DNA of 64,000 nucleotides from Amborella trichopoda (Eukaryota; Streptophyta; Magnoliopsida; Amborellales; Amborellaceae). This document shows positions 1 to 11,243 of this stretch, one piece after another (positions within the stretch are counted from its first letter, which is position 1; every line of letters begins with the position of its first letter). Below the pieces are notes generated by a model. The model worked only from the letters and a program-made list of their open reading frames with translations, made no database searches and was not told the DNA's origin. Made by a program: the position numbers and the translations under genes. The DNA lies in NCBI RefSeq assembly GCF_000471905.2, contig NW_006494865.1, positions 837,047 through 901,046 on the forward strand, read 5' to 3'.

Positions 1-88
<88 letters not shown>

Positions 89-101
89 CTATTATTATTA
101 A

Positions 102-152
<51 letters not shown>

Positions 153-290
153 GTGTGTTGTTGTTGTTGTTGTTGTTGTTCTTGTTGTTCTTGTTCTTGT
201 TCTTGTTCTTGTTCTTGTTCTTGTTCTTGTTCTTGTTCTTGTTCTTGTTCTTGTTCTTGTTCTTGTTCTTGTTCTTGTTTGTTGTTCTTG
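1..290. repeat. TTA and TTGTTC microsatellite
   Basis: The window opens in an almost pure TTA trinucleotide array (1 to about 150, with small interruptions near 89-104). It passes through TTG repeats into a TTGTTC hexamer array that runs to about 290. Open frames here (poly-Leu/Phe on one strand, poly-Asn/Lys on the other) are products of the repeat and are not genes. Confidence 0.97.
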
Positions 291-342
291 CTGGGGCACC
301 CTCAATTGTCAAGGTATTTGACCTGGGTCTAAAGAACCAAAG

Positions 343-2640
343 TTGAACCCAACTTCATCTTCTAGGTCTAAGTTTAAGGGAGATGTTGCCCAATCAGAGG
401 CACATTTCCCACAAATCTCTGGTTCTAGGGGACATTCTGCCCAATCAGTAGCTAAAACCCCTCTATCTTCCAAATCTAAGGGAGATGTTACCCAAGTAAG
501 ATCGCATCGCCCACCAGTGCCTGGGTCTAAAGGAAGTCTCTAAACTAGCAGCTCACCCCACATCATCATCAAAGTCTAAGAGTGATGCTGCCCAACTAGG
601 GGCACGCCATCCACCGCTACAAAAGTCCAAGTCTGAGGGAGGTGCTGTTAAAATTTACACTATCGGTAACACCTCAGCACCGCCTAACGCGCCTGACCCA
701 CAGGGTCAAGTAGACCCGAGTCTATCTCCTCAAGGTGAGAGTTTGGTCAAATCACACCGAGATCCTCAAAAGACCCATTCTAGGGGCCCCAATAGTCAGA
801 ATCCGAGACATCATAGGGCATCCAACAAGGGCATGCACCTTGAGGTCCATCAGTTTGATCAAGAACTCCCCGAGTTTTATGACACCTTTGAGAGGCTCAA
901 GAACTTACCCGAGGTCAAGGATTTTTTGATGCGTGCTGGCCTTGTTGAGTCACATGCCTCACCTAGGACATCGAGTCAGTCAGGTCAGAATCAGAGGACA
1001 TCTTTAGCCCATGTCCAACAAAGTCATGTGAGTTTCACCCATCAGCAAGCCGGCATCGCCAATCTTCTCATCCTCCAACTCTTATAGATCCAGCTCAACC
1101 ACAGGATCGTCCATCCCATAGTCAGTTTAGACCTGACCCTCCACAAGTTATGTATAGTCATCCACATGTTTAGCCTCTTCAGACTGCCCCAGTTTCATAC
1201 CATCAGTCATAGGCACCCTATTCGGCTCCTATTCCAACTCAGTACCACCCAAGTCAGTCATATCAATCAACTCCATACCCTCTGATTGTAGTCCCATCTT
1301 CTAGTCACCCATACCTGGGATATCCTGTGCACCAAGCCTCGATTGTCCATTTTCAGGTCCGGTCACTGGCGTATCAACCTCCGACTCCTCAAGTCCAGGT
1401 CATTCCTCAGACTTAGCCATACCATCCTCCAACCATCTCGCAAGCCCCTCTTATGTCTGGTCTATTGCAGCCCATATCAACAGTATCCCTTGCACCACAA
1501 ATTTTGTCATCAACCTCGAGCAACCAACCGACTCCTAAGTCGATTGAGCTCGCTCAGCTGAAAGGCGAATTGGCCACATTTAAAGAGATCATGGCTAATA
1601 TCAGAGTTCCAAATATACTATCTCCATGATCTTATATCAAGGATGTTCTCGGGGATGTCGAACACCCTTCCTCTGGGTTTCGTGTTTCAAAAGTTTGAAA
1701 ACAAGTTCAGCAAGAAGGGTGACTTTGATAATCACGTCACCGCTTACTTGTTGACTTTTTCAGCATTAGAAGACAAATCGTGTCGTCTGAAGGCCATGTT
1801 TCAATACACTCTCTCCTAACCACCTCTAATGTGGTTTCGAGAATAATATTCAGGTACCCTGAGCAGACTCCTGACGAATTTTTTGGCGATTCGTTGAACA
1901 ATATCAAGGGACCAAGCAATAACCTATGACCCTCGGGGAGTTGGTTGCGACCAAACAAAACATTGGTGAGTTGTTCCCTAACTTTGTCAATCGATTCCGG
2001 GAATCTGCATCAAAGGTCATTGATTGCGCACTTCCCGAGAACTCTCAGATAAGCATGTGCTTAGAGAATTCCCTACCAGAGGACATGAATTTCTTCAGTC
2101 ATGGGTTGCGACCTTTCTCATTTCAACATATGATAGATCAAGTTGCTTGCTATGAAAGGTCAAAGGTCGCTGCTTCCAGTGTAAATTTTGAGAACTCGAC
2201 AGTGGTTGTACCATCACAGACTAAAACAAGGGGGCATTTTAACAACAATCACAAAAATAATAATACTATTGCGCATGTCGGTCAAATTGTCATTGCACCA
2301 GTTCCACCCCAAGCTCAAAAGATAAATGATTAGCTCAGGGGCACCGGCAGGACCAATAACTTCAACTCCAATAATAACATAAACACTGGATACAGGGGGT
2401 CCTTTCTAGAAGTTAACCTTCCATCACTGCAAGAACCTCTCTTCGCGATATTAACTAAGATCCTGTAAGCAGGGCTAATTATTCTTCCAGACCTGTTCAA
2501 TCAAAGTATGAGATTAAAGATAAACTCAGATGGTGTGGATACCAAAGAAATCACACCCATAGCACTCAAGATTGTTATAACTTAAAGCGCATCATCCGAG
2601 AACTCCTAGATAAGGGTGCTATCAACTACACTCCCACCGA
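343..2640 (+). pseudogene. Gypsy gag remnant
   Basis: A Pro/Gln/Ser-rich N-terminal part (343 to about 1,560) precedes a retrotransposon gag capsid-like part. The capsid part is broken over frames at about 1,590-1,930 and continues in an open stretch from 1,926 to 2,333 with the typical GELF.NFVNRFRESA motif. A Cys/His motif (WCGYQRNHTHSTQDCYNL) at about 2,530-2,580 resembles the small zinc-binding segment of Tat-type gag proteins. Stops occur at several points (for example near 1,170, 1,415, 1,627 and 2,332). In the intact family, Gag would form the cytoplasmic virus-like particle. This copy cannot make a full-length protein. Confidence 0.7.
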
Positions 2641-2668
2641 TGCACCGGTGGAGGCCTCTAATTAGAAG

Positions 2669-3765
2669 ATGGGAATATTTATCAATGCACTTCCGAATAA
2701 TGGAAAGAAAGTTGAAATTGAATCCCCCAATGAGGCCAGTTCAATTGTCATTATAATGATTGAAGATAAGTTACTCAGGGTTTACCTTAAAGTGCAAAAC
2801 CATAAGGATACCCAAGAAAATCTCTCAATTTCCCCTTGGGATCATGCCATCTTCAAAAGCAAAGATGTCATAGTCACCAGAGATCCTTGCATAAACATGA
2901 TTTCAATTAACCGGGACTACACTCCATCTCAAGATGAGAAAGCTGAAAATCCAGGAAAATCTAGACCAGGTGTCATTGTCGTGGCCTGTAAAAACCCTCA
3001 AGAGGTTGACCACCTCACGAGGAGAGGAAGTAACTTCAAGCCACCTCAATTGATGGCCGAAACTCTAGATGAAAAGCTTGAGAATCTTCCCAAAATTGAT
3101 GGAAATCCCAGCATGCCCAATAAAACAACAAAGGACCAAGAAACAGACATTACTGAGCCTATCACACAGTACAACTTGCCAGCTCATCTCAGTAAAATTC
3201 CAGCATCCATATCTATCATGGACCTAATGAAGAACTCGCCCATTCATCGGGCCCAAATTGAGGAAGTACTTGGAAGGACTCATGTCCCTGCCCATACGAG
3301 ACCCGAAGAGCTAAGCAACATGATCAATCTTTTAACGGCATCGACCCCCATTACATTTACTGATGATGACATGCCTTTGGAATTTGATCGTTTTCACACC
3401 CATCCACTTTATATCATTGTTTTCATGAGCGGTTATGAAAGTAGGAGAGTGATGGTTGACAATAGGGCATCTCTGAACATCTGTCCCTTGAAAATGATTC
3501 TAAGAGTAGGGTTATCATGAACAGACCTTGAGGACTCAAACATCTCAATTGCAACCTATGATGAGGCTCAAAGATAAACCTTAGGGATCATCCCCCTCAC
3601 TCTTAAGATTGGGCCGGTGGTCCAAATAGTGAGGTTTTATGTCCTTGACATTGAACCTTCCTTCAATCTACTCATTGGCAGGCCTTGGCTACATGAAAAT
3701 CTTGTTGTGGCCTCCACTTTATATCAATGCCTGAAGTTCCCAATTGTTGGACGAGTGGTTCGCGT
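2669..3765 (+). pseudogene. Gypsy linker and aspartic protease remnant
   Basis: One open frame (2,669-3,520) ends in VMVDNRASLNICP. This aligns with the D-x-G-A-S core of retropepsin, but the essential Gly is Arg. After a stop at 3,518-3,520 the fold resumes in the 3,617-4,015 frame with IEPSFNLLIGRPWLH, the conserved second half of the Tat-lineage protease domain. In the family the enzyme cleaves the Gag-Pol precursor. The altered active-site loop and the break between the halves make this copy inactive. Confidence 0.7.
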
Positions 3766-4800
3766 ACGTTCAGTTGCAATCAAAGCAGAAAAAGAGAAAC
3801 TCTCTGAAAATTTTAAAATCGAAGAGATCACACTTCTAACATATAAGGAAAATTGTGTTATGACTCATGAAACGCATGAAGTGTCTGAGAAATTGAAAAA
3901 TTGTTATAGTCATTATGATTTCAGTTCGTGCACGGCATGGAATATATTATTGGCTCAGGGGACTGCCCCAACAATGGCCTTAGAAAAAATGGGCAAGATG
4001 TTGCTAAGGCAATAACTCATTCCCCTCACGCTAAAGTAGACACCAATGATCGAAGAGGGTTGGGTTGCACACTTTCTAAACTTCAATGTAAACTCAAACC
4101 TTCTCAGCGTCCAAGTTTTATTCTTAGATGAATTCAAGGTCTTAACCACCTAAAGACCGATTATCTTCCAAAACTGAAGATCATAATTGAAATTCCTCTA
4201 GAAGAAGATCTATTAGAACGACAACTTTCCTGGCTTACACTTGGAACCCATGTTATGGCTACCACCTCCTTGGCTCCCAAGCAAATTACGGCAATTATTG
4301 AAAATTGGAGCATTACTCCCTTATCTATTGAATCTATCAAGAGGATACGACGACACTTTCAACTCCCTGTGCCAAAGAACATACATCCTACATGAAGCCT
4401 CTCTAACACCATTACCTTTTCGATTGTAGAAAATGCAGTTAAGACCCTTGACAAACCCAATGAAAACTTAAACGAAGTCAAGGAAGAAAATGAAAATGAA
4501 ACAAATGAGGGCTCACCTGCCGACGAAAATTTCTAGGCAGATGAAGAACCTCCCACTGAGGAACTCATGCTCCAAGCTAAGCAGTTTAAGATAAGATTCA
4601 ACAGCAGTCCTACTGCTATTATCGAAGAAACCTTAGACATTAATCTAGGAACTGAGAAAGATCTAAAGATCACAAGAATTGGAAGTTCTCTGTCATCAAA
4701 AGAACAAGACAAAATGATCTCCCTCTTAAAATAATACATTGACATATTTTCCTGGTCCTATGTACATAAGCCTGGCTTAAATCCTGAATTGGTACGACAC
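3766..4800 (+). pseudogene. Gypsy pol linker between protease and RT
   Basis: This stretch links the protease and RT domains. It is low-complexity acidic and polar sequence split over three frames, with short open pieces at 3,928-4,131 and 4,241-4,429. No domain is recognised. The segment just before RT (about 4,560-4,780) looks like the conserved lead-in to plant gypsy RT, including 'YIDIFSWSY'-like sequence near 4,735-4,765. Confidence 0.5.
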
Positions 4801-5518
4801 TATGTTGTACTCCAAGAAGGGGAAAGAGCCATCAAATAGAAACTACGTCGACAAAAGCCTCACTTGGAGTTGAAGATAAAAGAAGAGATTGACAAACTTT
4901 TAAAGGCAAAGTTCATGTTACCCGTGGGCTATCCAGATTGGTTAGCCTCGTAGTAGTACCTAAGAAAGATGGGAGAATCAGAGTTTGTATCAACTATAGG
5001 GACTTGAACAAAGCATGTCCTAAGGATGACTTTCCTCTTCCAAATATAGATGCCCTAATTGACAACACTGCTGAACACCAGATGCTATCCTTCATGGATG
5101 GTTTCTCTAGCTATAATCAGATTCTCATGGCGAAAGAAGACCAAAAAAATACTTCCTTCATCATGCAATGGGGGACATACTGCTATAGAGTCATCCCTTT
5201 CGGTATTAAAGATGCTGGGGCAACCTACCAGCAGGCCATGACTGCTATATTTCATGACTTGATGTATGATATTATGAAAGACTATGGGGATGGCATCCTC
5301 GTCAAATCCAAAACTCGGGATGCCCACCTTCCTAATTTGAAAAGAGTATTTGACCGACTTCGAGAGCATCAATTAAAGTTGAATCCTCAGAAGTGCACCT
5401 TCGGTGTTGAGTCTGGCAAACTACTTGGCTTCATTGTGAGTCAAAGAGGAATAGAAGTGGACTCAATGAAAATTAAGGTTATCTCGAAAATTCCACCTCC
5501 AAAGAATATTCAATAAAT
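4800..5518 (+). pseudogene. Gypsy reverse transcriptase remnant
   Basis: The RT N-terminal segment (PHLELKIKEEIDKLLKAKF) lies at about 4,858-4,920. After a small frameshift near 4,945, an open frame (4,938-5,516) gives VVPKKDGRIRVCINYRDLNK, then ACPKDDFPLP and the fingers/palm motifs SFMDGFSSYNQI and PFGIKDAGATYQ. The catalytic YVDD box is changed to YGDG at about 5,283-5,294, so the second metal-binding Asp is lost. The frame ends at a TAA (5,514-5,516) before the thumb. The family enzyme copies element RNA to cDNA in the particle. This one should be dead. Confidence 0.85.
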
Positions 5519-5990
5519 TCATGGGTTGCAAGGTATAATACATGCTATCCAGAGATTTATATCCCAATTAGCTGAGAAACGTGGCCCATTCAATCGTTTG
5601 TTACTGAAGGACACCCCGTTTATCTAGGATGAGACATGTCAAAATGCCTTTGACCATACAAGGGAGTACCTTTCTAACCCACCAATCTTGAGTCCACTTG
5701 ATCCCAACAAACCTCTATTCCTTTACCTTGCTATGATAGATAAGACAATGGGAGCGATGTTAGGGCAATATAATGACCAAGAAAAAGAGAAACCATCTAC
5801 TACATCAATAAGACAATGGTCGACTATGAAATACGATACTCGGATGTGGAAAAACATTGTCTAACCATAGTGTGGGCAACTCAAAAGTTGAGGCATTATG
5901 TAGCTTTCTCATACCATCAAGCTGATATCGAAGATGGATCACTCCAGTACCTACTAGAAAGACATGTTTTAAATGGATGATTAGCCAAAT
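5519..5990 (+). pseudogene. Gypsy RNase H (retroviral-type) remnant
   Basis: After the RT frame, translation over several frames gives the RT/RNase H connection and the start of the classical Ty3/gypsy RNase H (NPPILSPLDPNKPLFLYLA, then GAMLGQ at about 5,680-5,770). The rest (about 5,800-5,990) is full of stops. In the family this domain degrades the RNA strand of the RNA:DNA hybrid. Confidence 0.65.
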
Positions 5991-5995
5991 GGAGA

Positions 5996-6547
5996 ATGCT
6001 CCTAAGTGAATTTGGCATCGAATATGTTACTCAAAAATCAGTCAAGGGGCAATCAATTACCGATCATTTAGCTAAACATGCCTTACCTGACTGCGTCCCC
6101 ATCAAAACGGATCACCCTGATGAGGACATCTTTGTCATTGAGGATCCCACTTGGGAGTTATACTTTGACGGGGCTAGGAATGAATACGGCACTTGTGTCA
6201 GAGTCATCCTATGCTCTCAGGAGAAAATAATGTTTTTAACCACTGTAAGGCTCAATTTTCCCTACACAAGCAACATTGTAGAATATGAAGCCTTAATAGC
6301 TGGTCTCGAGAATGCCCGTGAACTCCAAATTGAACAATTACGGGTCATGGGGGATTCTTTGCTTGTAATAAATCAAATTAATAGAGAATGGAAGGTTAAA
6401 GAAAAAAAGCTCCAGCTGTATCAGAACTCAGTTGTAAACTTGTCAAAATGCTTCAAAAAAGTAACCTTTCAATATGTGACTCGGGAAAACAACCGGTTCA
6501 CTGATACCTTGGCCACTCTCGCATCAATGATGGATATTCCTCCCTAA
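5996..6547 (+). pseudogene. Gypsy second RNase H (archaeal-like, aRNH)
   Basis: This 183-codon open stretch carries a second RNase H fold. WELYFDGARNEYG holds the first catalytic Asp, IVEYEALIAGLENA the Glu, RVMGDSLLVINQI the second Asp, and NRFTDTLATLASM the last Asp. All four DEDD positions appear intact, which is the best-preserved catalytic set in this element. A second RNase H placed between the classical RNase H and the integrase is typical of the Tat/Ogre lineage. It is likely untranslatable in context because the upstream pol is broken. Confidence 0.8.
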
Positions 6548-7060
6548 ATGAGTGTCCAACCATTCTACATTAGACACAAGAGTGATCCTTCTCCTCTCAA
6601 GATGGAGTCGGAAGAGCAAGATCAGGAATCAGAGAGGGGAGAAGAAGTGTTCACCCTCGAGGCCAACCAGATAGTCAAAGCTAAACCCTGGTATCATGAT
6701 ATATCAGTCTTACTCAAAGATGAAACGTATCACGAAGGAGCCTCAAAGAGAGATATGGATACCTTAAGAAGATTCTAAATCAACTTCTTGATCAAAGATG
6801 ACATCCTCTATAAGAAGTCCTTTGAAAGAATCCTCACAAGCTGTATTGATCAATCAAAGGTCGACACGGTGCTCAAAGAACTACACAATGAAGGAGGACA
6901 TGCAGAGGCAACACTTCTAGCTCAGAAAGCCAAAAGACAAGGATATTACTGAACTACTATAGCCGAAGACTGTTTGAAATATGTGAAGAGACATCCTAAA
7001 TGTCAATTTTATGGGGACCTCATACATGTTCCTTCCATGCCACTCAATCCAACACCTCTG
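6548..7060 (+). pseudogene. Gypsy integrase N-terminal (HHCC) remnant, core missing
   Basis: The frame from 6,548 leads into a broken integrase N-terminus, with LHNEGGHAEATLLAQKAKR (His pair) at about 6,880-6,940 and VKRHPKCQFYGDLIH (Cys pair) at about 6,980-7,030. One in-frame TGA falls between them at the usual GYYW position. Directly after SMPLNP, the DDE catalytic core expected next is absent, and unrelated sequence follows. The core was apparently deleted. Confidence 0.75.
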
Positions 7061-7513
7061 CAAGAGTTAAAAGAAATCAAATCCCTAGAAATTCTAAGGG
7101 GACCACGTGGGCCACTTTCACAAGATTTTCTGAATAACCCACCTATATGGGACGAAGAACCAGACTTTAAAGTTCAAATCATATTATTTCCTGAAGAGAA
7201 AGGATCCAAAGAAAATGATAGGGGCAGGGGCATGATTCTACTACTTGGGGCACCTCACATTCAAAGAAAAAAAGAAGATCCAACAGGGACAGTCCTATCC
7301 ACCAGTTTGATAGAGATTGCCCCATCTGATGAGAATGCTATAAAGGCGATCTCATCCAAGATACTGATTGTCTCATTAAATGGAGAAGACTCTATAGCAG
7401 TAGCCATGCCAAACCACTTGATAAGGATACCCTCACTTGATGATGAAAATAAAGCAGGGGCAATCGGTGAGGCCCACACCTTACCTGAGAACTCCCAAAA
7501 CGCCTTGAGGTGA
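7061..7513 (+). other. Unrecognised open stretch after truncated integrase
   Basis: The frame begun at 6,974 stays open to 7,513 but no longer resembles an integrase. It is an acidic/polar segment rich in Glu, Ser and Pro (for example ILRGPRGPLSQDFLNNPP). It might be a C-terminal extension brought close by the loss of the integrase core, or non-element sequence. I recognise no family. Confidence 0.35.
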
Positions 7514-8155
7514 TATACTCCTCAAGAGCGACATGAAGTTGCAACTTAAAAGGATTACCAAAAAGGCGTGGGGTGATCACTTACTCCTCCCTTTCAAATA
7601 AGCCAAGTGGGGCATTCATGCTCTGCTTAAGCATTCTACTCCGTGGTATTGACAACCTAAGGACTTGAAAAAAAAAAAATGAGCTTAGCCGACCCCACAA
7701 GAGATTAAAGGATTAGGAAGCTCAGAGTGACACCAAGTCTGAAGATCAAGGCTAGAATGAAGCAATCCAAGGAGGAAATATTCTATAAAGATTCACAAAC
7801 CTTTGTTCAAGGAAGTATCTGATACCAACTAGAGGCAAGGAAAATCTAAGGATAACCAAGACTAGGACCTCCCTGCCACTTGGAAGAAGGAAGGATGACC
7901 GAGTTCTTCTTTGTTTTTCTAGGACAAAGTGCCACAAGAAGGGAAAACGCCACCAACTCTTCTCCTCCTCCTATGTTTCCATCTTCTTCAAAAGAAAAAA
8001 AAAATCCGTCGAGATGAAAATCGAAAAAAATCTCGAGTATTGGAAAAAAAAGGCCACTAGGCTGAACACCCAAGAGGGACCCTAGCGGCAAAGAAAAAAA
8101 AGGAAAAAAAAAAAAAACAACAAATCCGCTGGGCTGAAAATCCGAAAGGAACCCC
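7514..8155 (+). other. Gypsy 3' non-coding region, A-rich
   Basis: There is no coding signal. The sequence is A-rich, with runs at about 7,668-7,680 and 8,094-8,117. It contains degenerate copies of a motif 'ggctgaacacccaa..gggaccct' near 8,060, 8,130 and 8,170. Such motifs are common in the untranslated 3' part of plant gypsy elements. Confidence 0.5.
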
Positions 8156-9572
8156 GAGCGTTTGAAGAAAAGCTACCGGGCTGAACACCCAAAAGGAACC
8201 CTGAGGAGATAGAAAAATAGAACTTCTTTATCTTTTCGTCTCTTCTCAAAAATCTCTAGAAATTCTTCTTTTTTCGAGTTAGACTGGAGTCAAAAAGCAA
8301 ATGAAGGCATCAATCTAAGTGAAACATGAACAGGCTCGACTATTTAAACTTCAAAAGAGTGGTAGTGGAAGAACAAAATTGGAAGTCCAAGGATATTCTG
8401 AGCACTTTTGAAGCATATCTCATATTATTTAAGACACTGGTTTGCTCGAAAAAACAAGAAAAAGCCTTCTTTGAATTGTGGCATAAGAGCCAAGTTTGGA
8501 AGATGAGGAAGTACTTAGTGATTCCTCGTCCTGAAAATCCCAACTTGAGGCTCGACAAGCTCATGAAAAAAACAGAGAGCTTCATGGTAGCATGAGCCTA
8601 AACTGCTTACCAAAACTTGTTTTTCAAAATTTCTCATCCATCTTCAAAATTTCCCCTATGTGTTTTGTGAGTTTTAAAAAACCTTAATTTCTTTGGTTAA
8701 AACGTAGCCCAAAACTCTGTTTCAGTTTTAAATTCAATCTATCTTCAAAATCTTCTACAATGTTTTTAAAAAATGAAGGAGTTTCATGGAGGCTTGGATA
8801 TGATGCATCCGCTGCCACCAAATCTTAGATTGCCATGCTTGCAAACCCTTAAGAAAACAGAGCGTTGGAAGAAAGGCTACCGAGCTGAACACCCAAAAGG
8901 GACCCTGAGGAGATAGAAAAATAGAACTTCTTTATCTTTTCGTCTCTTCTCAAAAATCTCTAGAAATTCTTCTCTTTTCGAGTTAGACTGGCGTCAAAAA
9001 GCAAATGAAGGCATCAATCTAAGTGAAACATGAACAGGCTCGACTATTTAAACTTCAAAAGAGTGGTAGTGGAAGAACAAAATTGGAAGTCCAAGGATAT
9101 TCTGAGCACTTTTGAGGCATATCTCATACTATTTAAGACACCGGTTTGCTCGAAAAAACAAGAAAATCCTTCTTTGAATTGTGGCATAAGAGCCAAGTTT
9201 GGAAGATGAGGAAGTACTTAATTCCTCGTCCTGAAAATCCCAACTTGAGGCTCAACAAGCTCATGAGAAAAAAGAGAGAGCTTCATGGTAGCATGAGCCT
9301 AAACTGCTTACCAAAACTTGTTTCTCAAAATTTCTCATACATCTTCAAAATTTCCCCTATGTGTTTTGTGAGTTTTAAAAAACCTTAATTTCTTTGGTTA
9401 AAACGTAGCCCAAAACTCTGTTGTAGTTTTAAATTCAATCTATCTTCAAAATCTTCTACATTGTTTTTAAAAAATGAAGGAGTTTTATGGAGGCATGGAT
9501 ATGATGCATCCGCTGCCACCAAATCTTAGATTGCCATGCTTGCAAACCCGTAGGAAAACAGAGACTAACCCA
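8156..9572 (+). repeat. Direct tandem duplication, unit about 704 bp
   Basis: Two nearly identical copies lie end to end, about 8,156-8,859 and 8,860-9,572. They share the start (gagcgtt.gaagaaa.gctac), the 'atgaacaggctcgactattt' block (8,326 and 9,030) and the end (attgccatgcttgcaaaccc). Differences are mostly single bases and short indels, so the duplication is young relative to the decay of pol. Short open frames at 8,326-8,595 and 9,146-9,388 are the same sequence in each copy and have no known domain. Confidence 0.93.
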
Positions 9573-10040
9573 TAGGTTGCCATACCAAAAAGCCTGAACC
9601 CCAAGAATCAGAATCGAAGGCAAACAAGAAATTCAATTAGCCAGAAATTCATCATTCCATCATTTCTTCTTAATCAAAGTCCCATTTGATTGGAGAATCA
9701 GACCCCAAGTAAAATGTCTAAAGTCGAAGATGACTACACTGGTAGCTTCTAAGGTAGGATAGGAGTGACTACAACAATGAGTGTCATCGGCTCAAAAATA
9801 GTACGGTTCTTGTTGATAGTCACTTCGGATCCCGATTGTCGGAGACCTCGCAGCTGAACTGACTCAAAGATAGCAGTACTAGTTCGATGACTTACGGATC
9901 GATGCCTTACGGATCAAAAGCATCCATCGGCGTACCGCCTACCCAAAGGGTGCAATGATCCCTAAAAAAGAAATTTTCTTCCCACCATGTCTCAGATGTA
10001 TACTTATTTGCCATTCACCTGGTGCTCTAGGTGAATGCTA
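9573..10040 (+). other. Gypsy 3' untranslated tail before the LTR
   Basis: Non-coding sequence between the tandem duplication and the polypurine tract. I see no gene or repeat in it. Confidence 0.5.
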
Positions 10041-10052
10041 AAGAGGGGCAAC
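10041..10052 (+). promoter_or_regulatory. Polypurine tract of the gypsy element
   Basis: AAGAGGGGCAAC lies directly before the TGTAGACA start of the LTR. It is the expected primer for plus-strand DNA synthesis. Confidence 0.75.
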
Positions 10053-11243
10053 TGTAGACACTCCCTCGAAATTTTGGCTAAGGGAACTCCTAAAAACCTC
10101 GAATCTGGTCCTAAAGAACCACACAAACCCTAGTATACCATAGGCAATCTAGACCTAATTTAATTAACTCAAAACTACCCAAATCCTATCCCAACTTGAA
10201 GTAGAGCCCAATAGCTTTCCAACGGTCCAAGAATGGCCTGAATCAGACCTACGAATAAAAAGATATAACAAATAATAATTTCATCCTTGTACGACCCAAT
10301 TGTTAGGCGCGGGCCAGGCTGTAATGGGCTCGACAATCCCAGACACGGCCTGATGACACAGACGCGCCATTTATGATGTAGTTAATGCATTTTATGATGC
10401 AGTAAACGTGTTTTCTTTAATTAGATAAGGTTAAAACTTCAAGATAAATCCAAAAAAATCCAAAAAAATTAGAAAAAATCACCAATGAAGTTCTATAAAT
10501 ACCCCCTTCATAACCCAAAACAAAGAGACCAGAAACCACAAAGAAATACCCTATAAAGTTTCGAAATTAGAAAAATAGCCCAAAAATACCCAAAAATAGG
10601 AAAAACCCTAATAAAATGGTTAAAAATTTAGAAAAATCCCCAAAAATTCTAAAACAATTAGATAAAATCCTAGAATTCATATTCAATCTCTAGATATCCC
10701 AAAATCCTTAGAAAATTAAGGAAATTCTCCTCTAATCCCAAGAAAAAGCCTAGGTAGACCCTACTTAAAATTCTCAGCTTTTTTCCTACCTTAAGAACCC
10801 TAGATCAAGGTAAAAGAACCTTAGATCTACTAATTCCAACAAGCAAAGGCATCCAAAAAAGGAGATGGTGGTGCAAATCGAAAGAGCGATCTGATCCAAG
10901 CCCGAAACTCCGGTTTTCGGGTCCTTAGAGGTAAGTATATCTTTTTTTGCTTAATTTAGTTTGTTTTTCTTAATTTAATCATCTGTTTTATTTTATTTTT
11001 TCTGAAAATTAATTCATCATTAGATTTAATTAAATTTAGAAGCGTTCTTTTGTCAAAATGCGGATTTGGAGCTAGAGCTGTTAGTGAACTCAGAAAAAGA
11101 TCAAAACTGTATAGATCTAGGATTTTTCTGAGCCTATAATTCACACGACCCCACTTTCTCTAGCTTTTCAAAATGTAACTCATTTTCAGCTAAGATTTGA
11201 GCAAATCTCATCACAGAGATCGGCGCAGATTGGAGTGTAAACA
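10053..11243 (+). repeat. 3' LTR of the gypsy element
   Basis: It starts TGTAGACACTCCC immediately after the polypurine tract. A TATA box (CTATAAAT) at 10,493-10,500 fits the U3 promoter. The end is placed near 11,243 (...GTGTAAACA), because from there the sequence aligns with copia gag. Length is about 1.19 kb. The 5' partner is outside the window, so the exact end is an inference. Confidence 0.75.
10493..10500 (+). promoter_or_regulatory. TATA box of the gypsy LTR
   Basis: CTATAAAT is followed by CCCCCTTCATAACCC, the form usual for plant LTR promoters. It lies about 440 bp into the LTR. Confidence 0.6.

Larger units (their letters stand above)
300..11243 (+). mobile_element. Decayed Ty3/gypsy retrotransposon, Tat/Ogre-like
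   Basis: Gag, protease, RT, RNase H, a second RNase H and an integrase zinc domain follow in the order expected for plant Ty3/gypsy elements. They are followed by a long non-coding 3' region, a polypurine tract and an LTR starting TGTAGACA. The extra RNase H after the usual one is a hallmark of the Tat lineage. The 5' LTR and primer site are not in the window. Many stops and frameshifts, a changed RT active site and a missing integrase core make it non-autonomous. The right edge abuts copia-1 gag sequence, so the element is probably nested in copia-1. The left edge is only approximate. Confidence 0.85.

Noticed and set aside
1-342. 5' LTR of the gypsy element
   Set aside because: The stretch is microsatellite plus the start of gag; nothing in it aligns with the 3' LTR at 10,053-11,243.
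85-346. Open frames made of Asn/Lys or Leu/Phe repeats
   Set aside because: They are the translated TTA/TTGTTC microsatellite and carry no protein signal.
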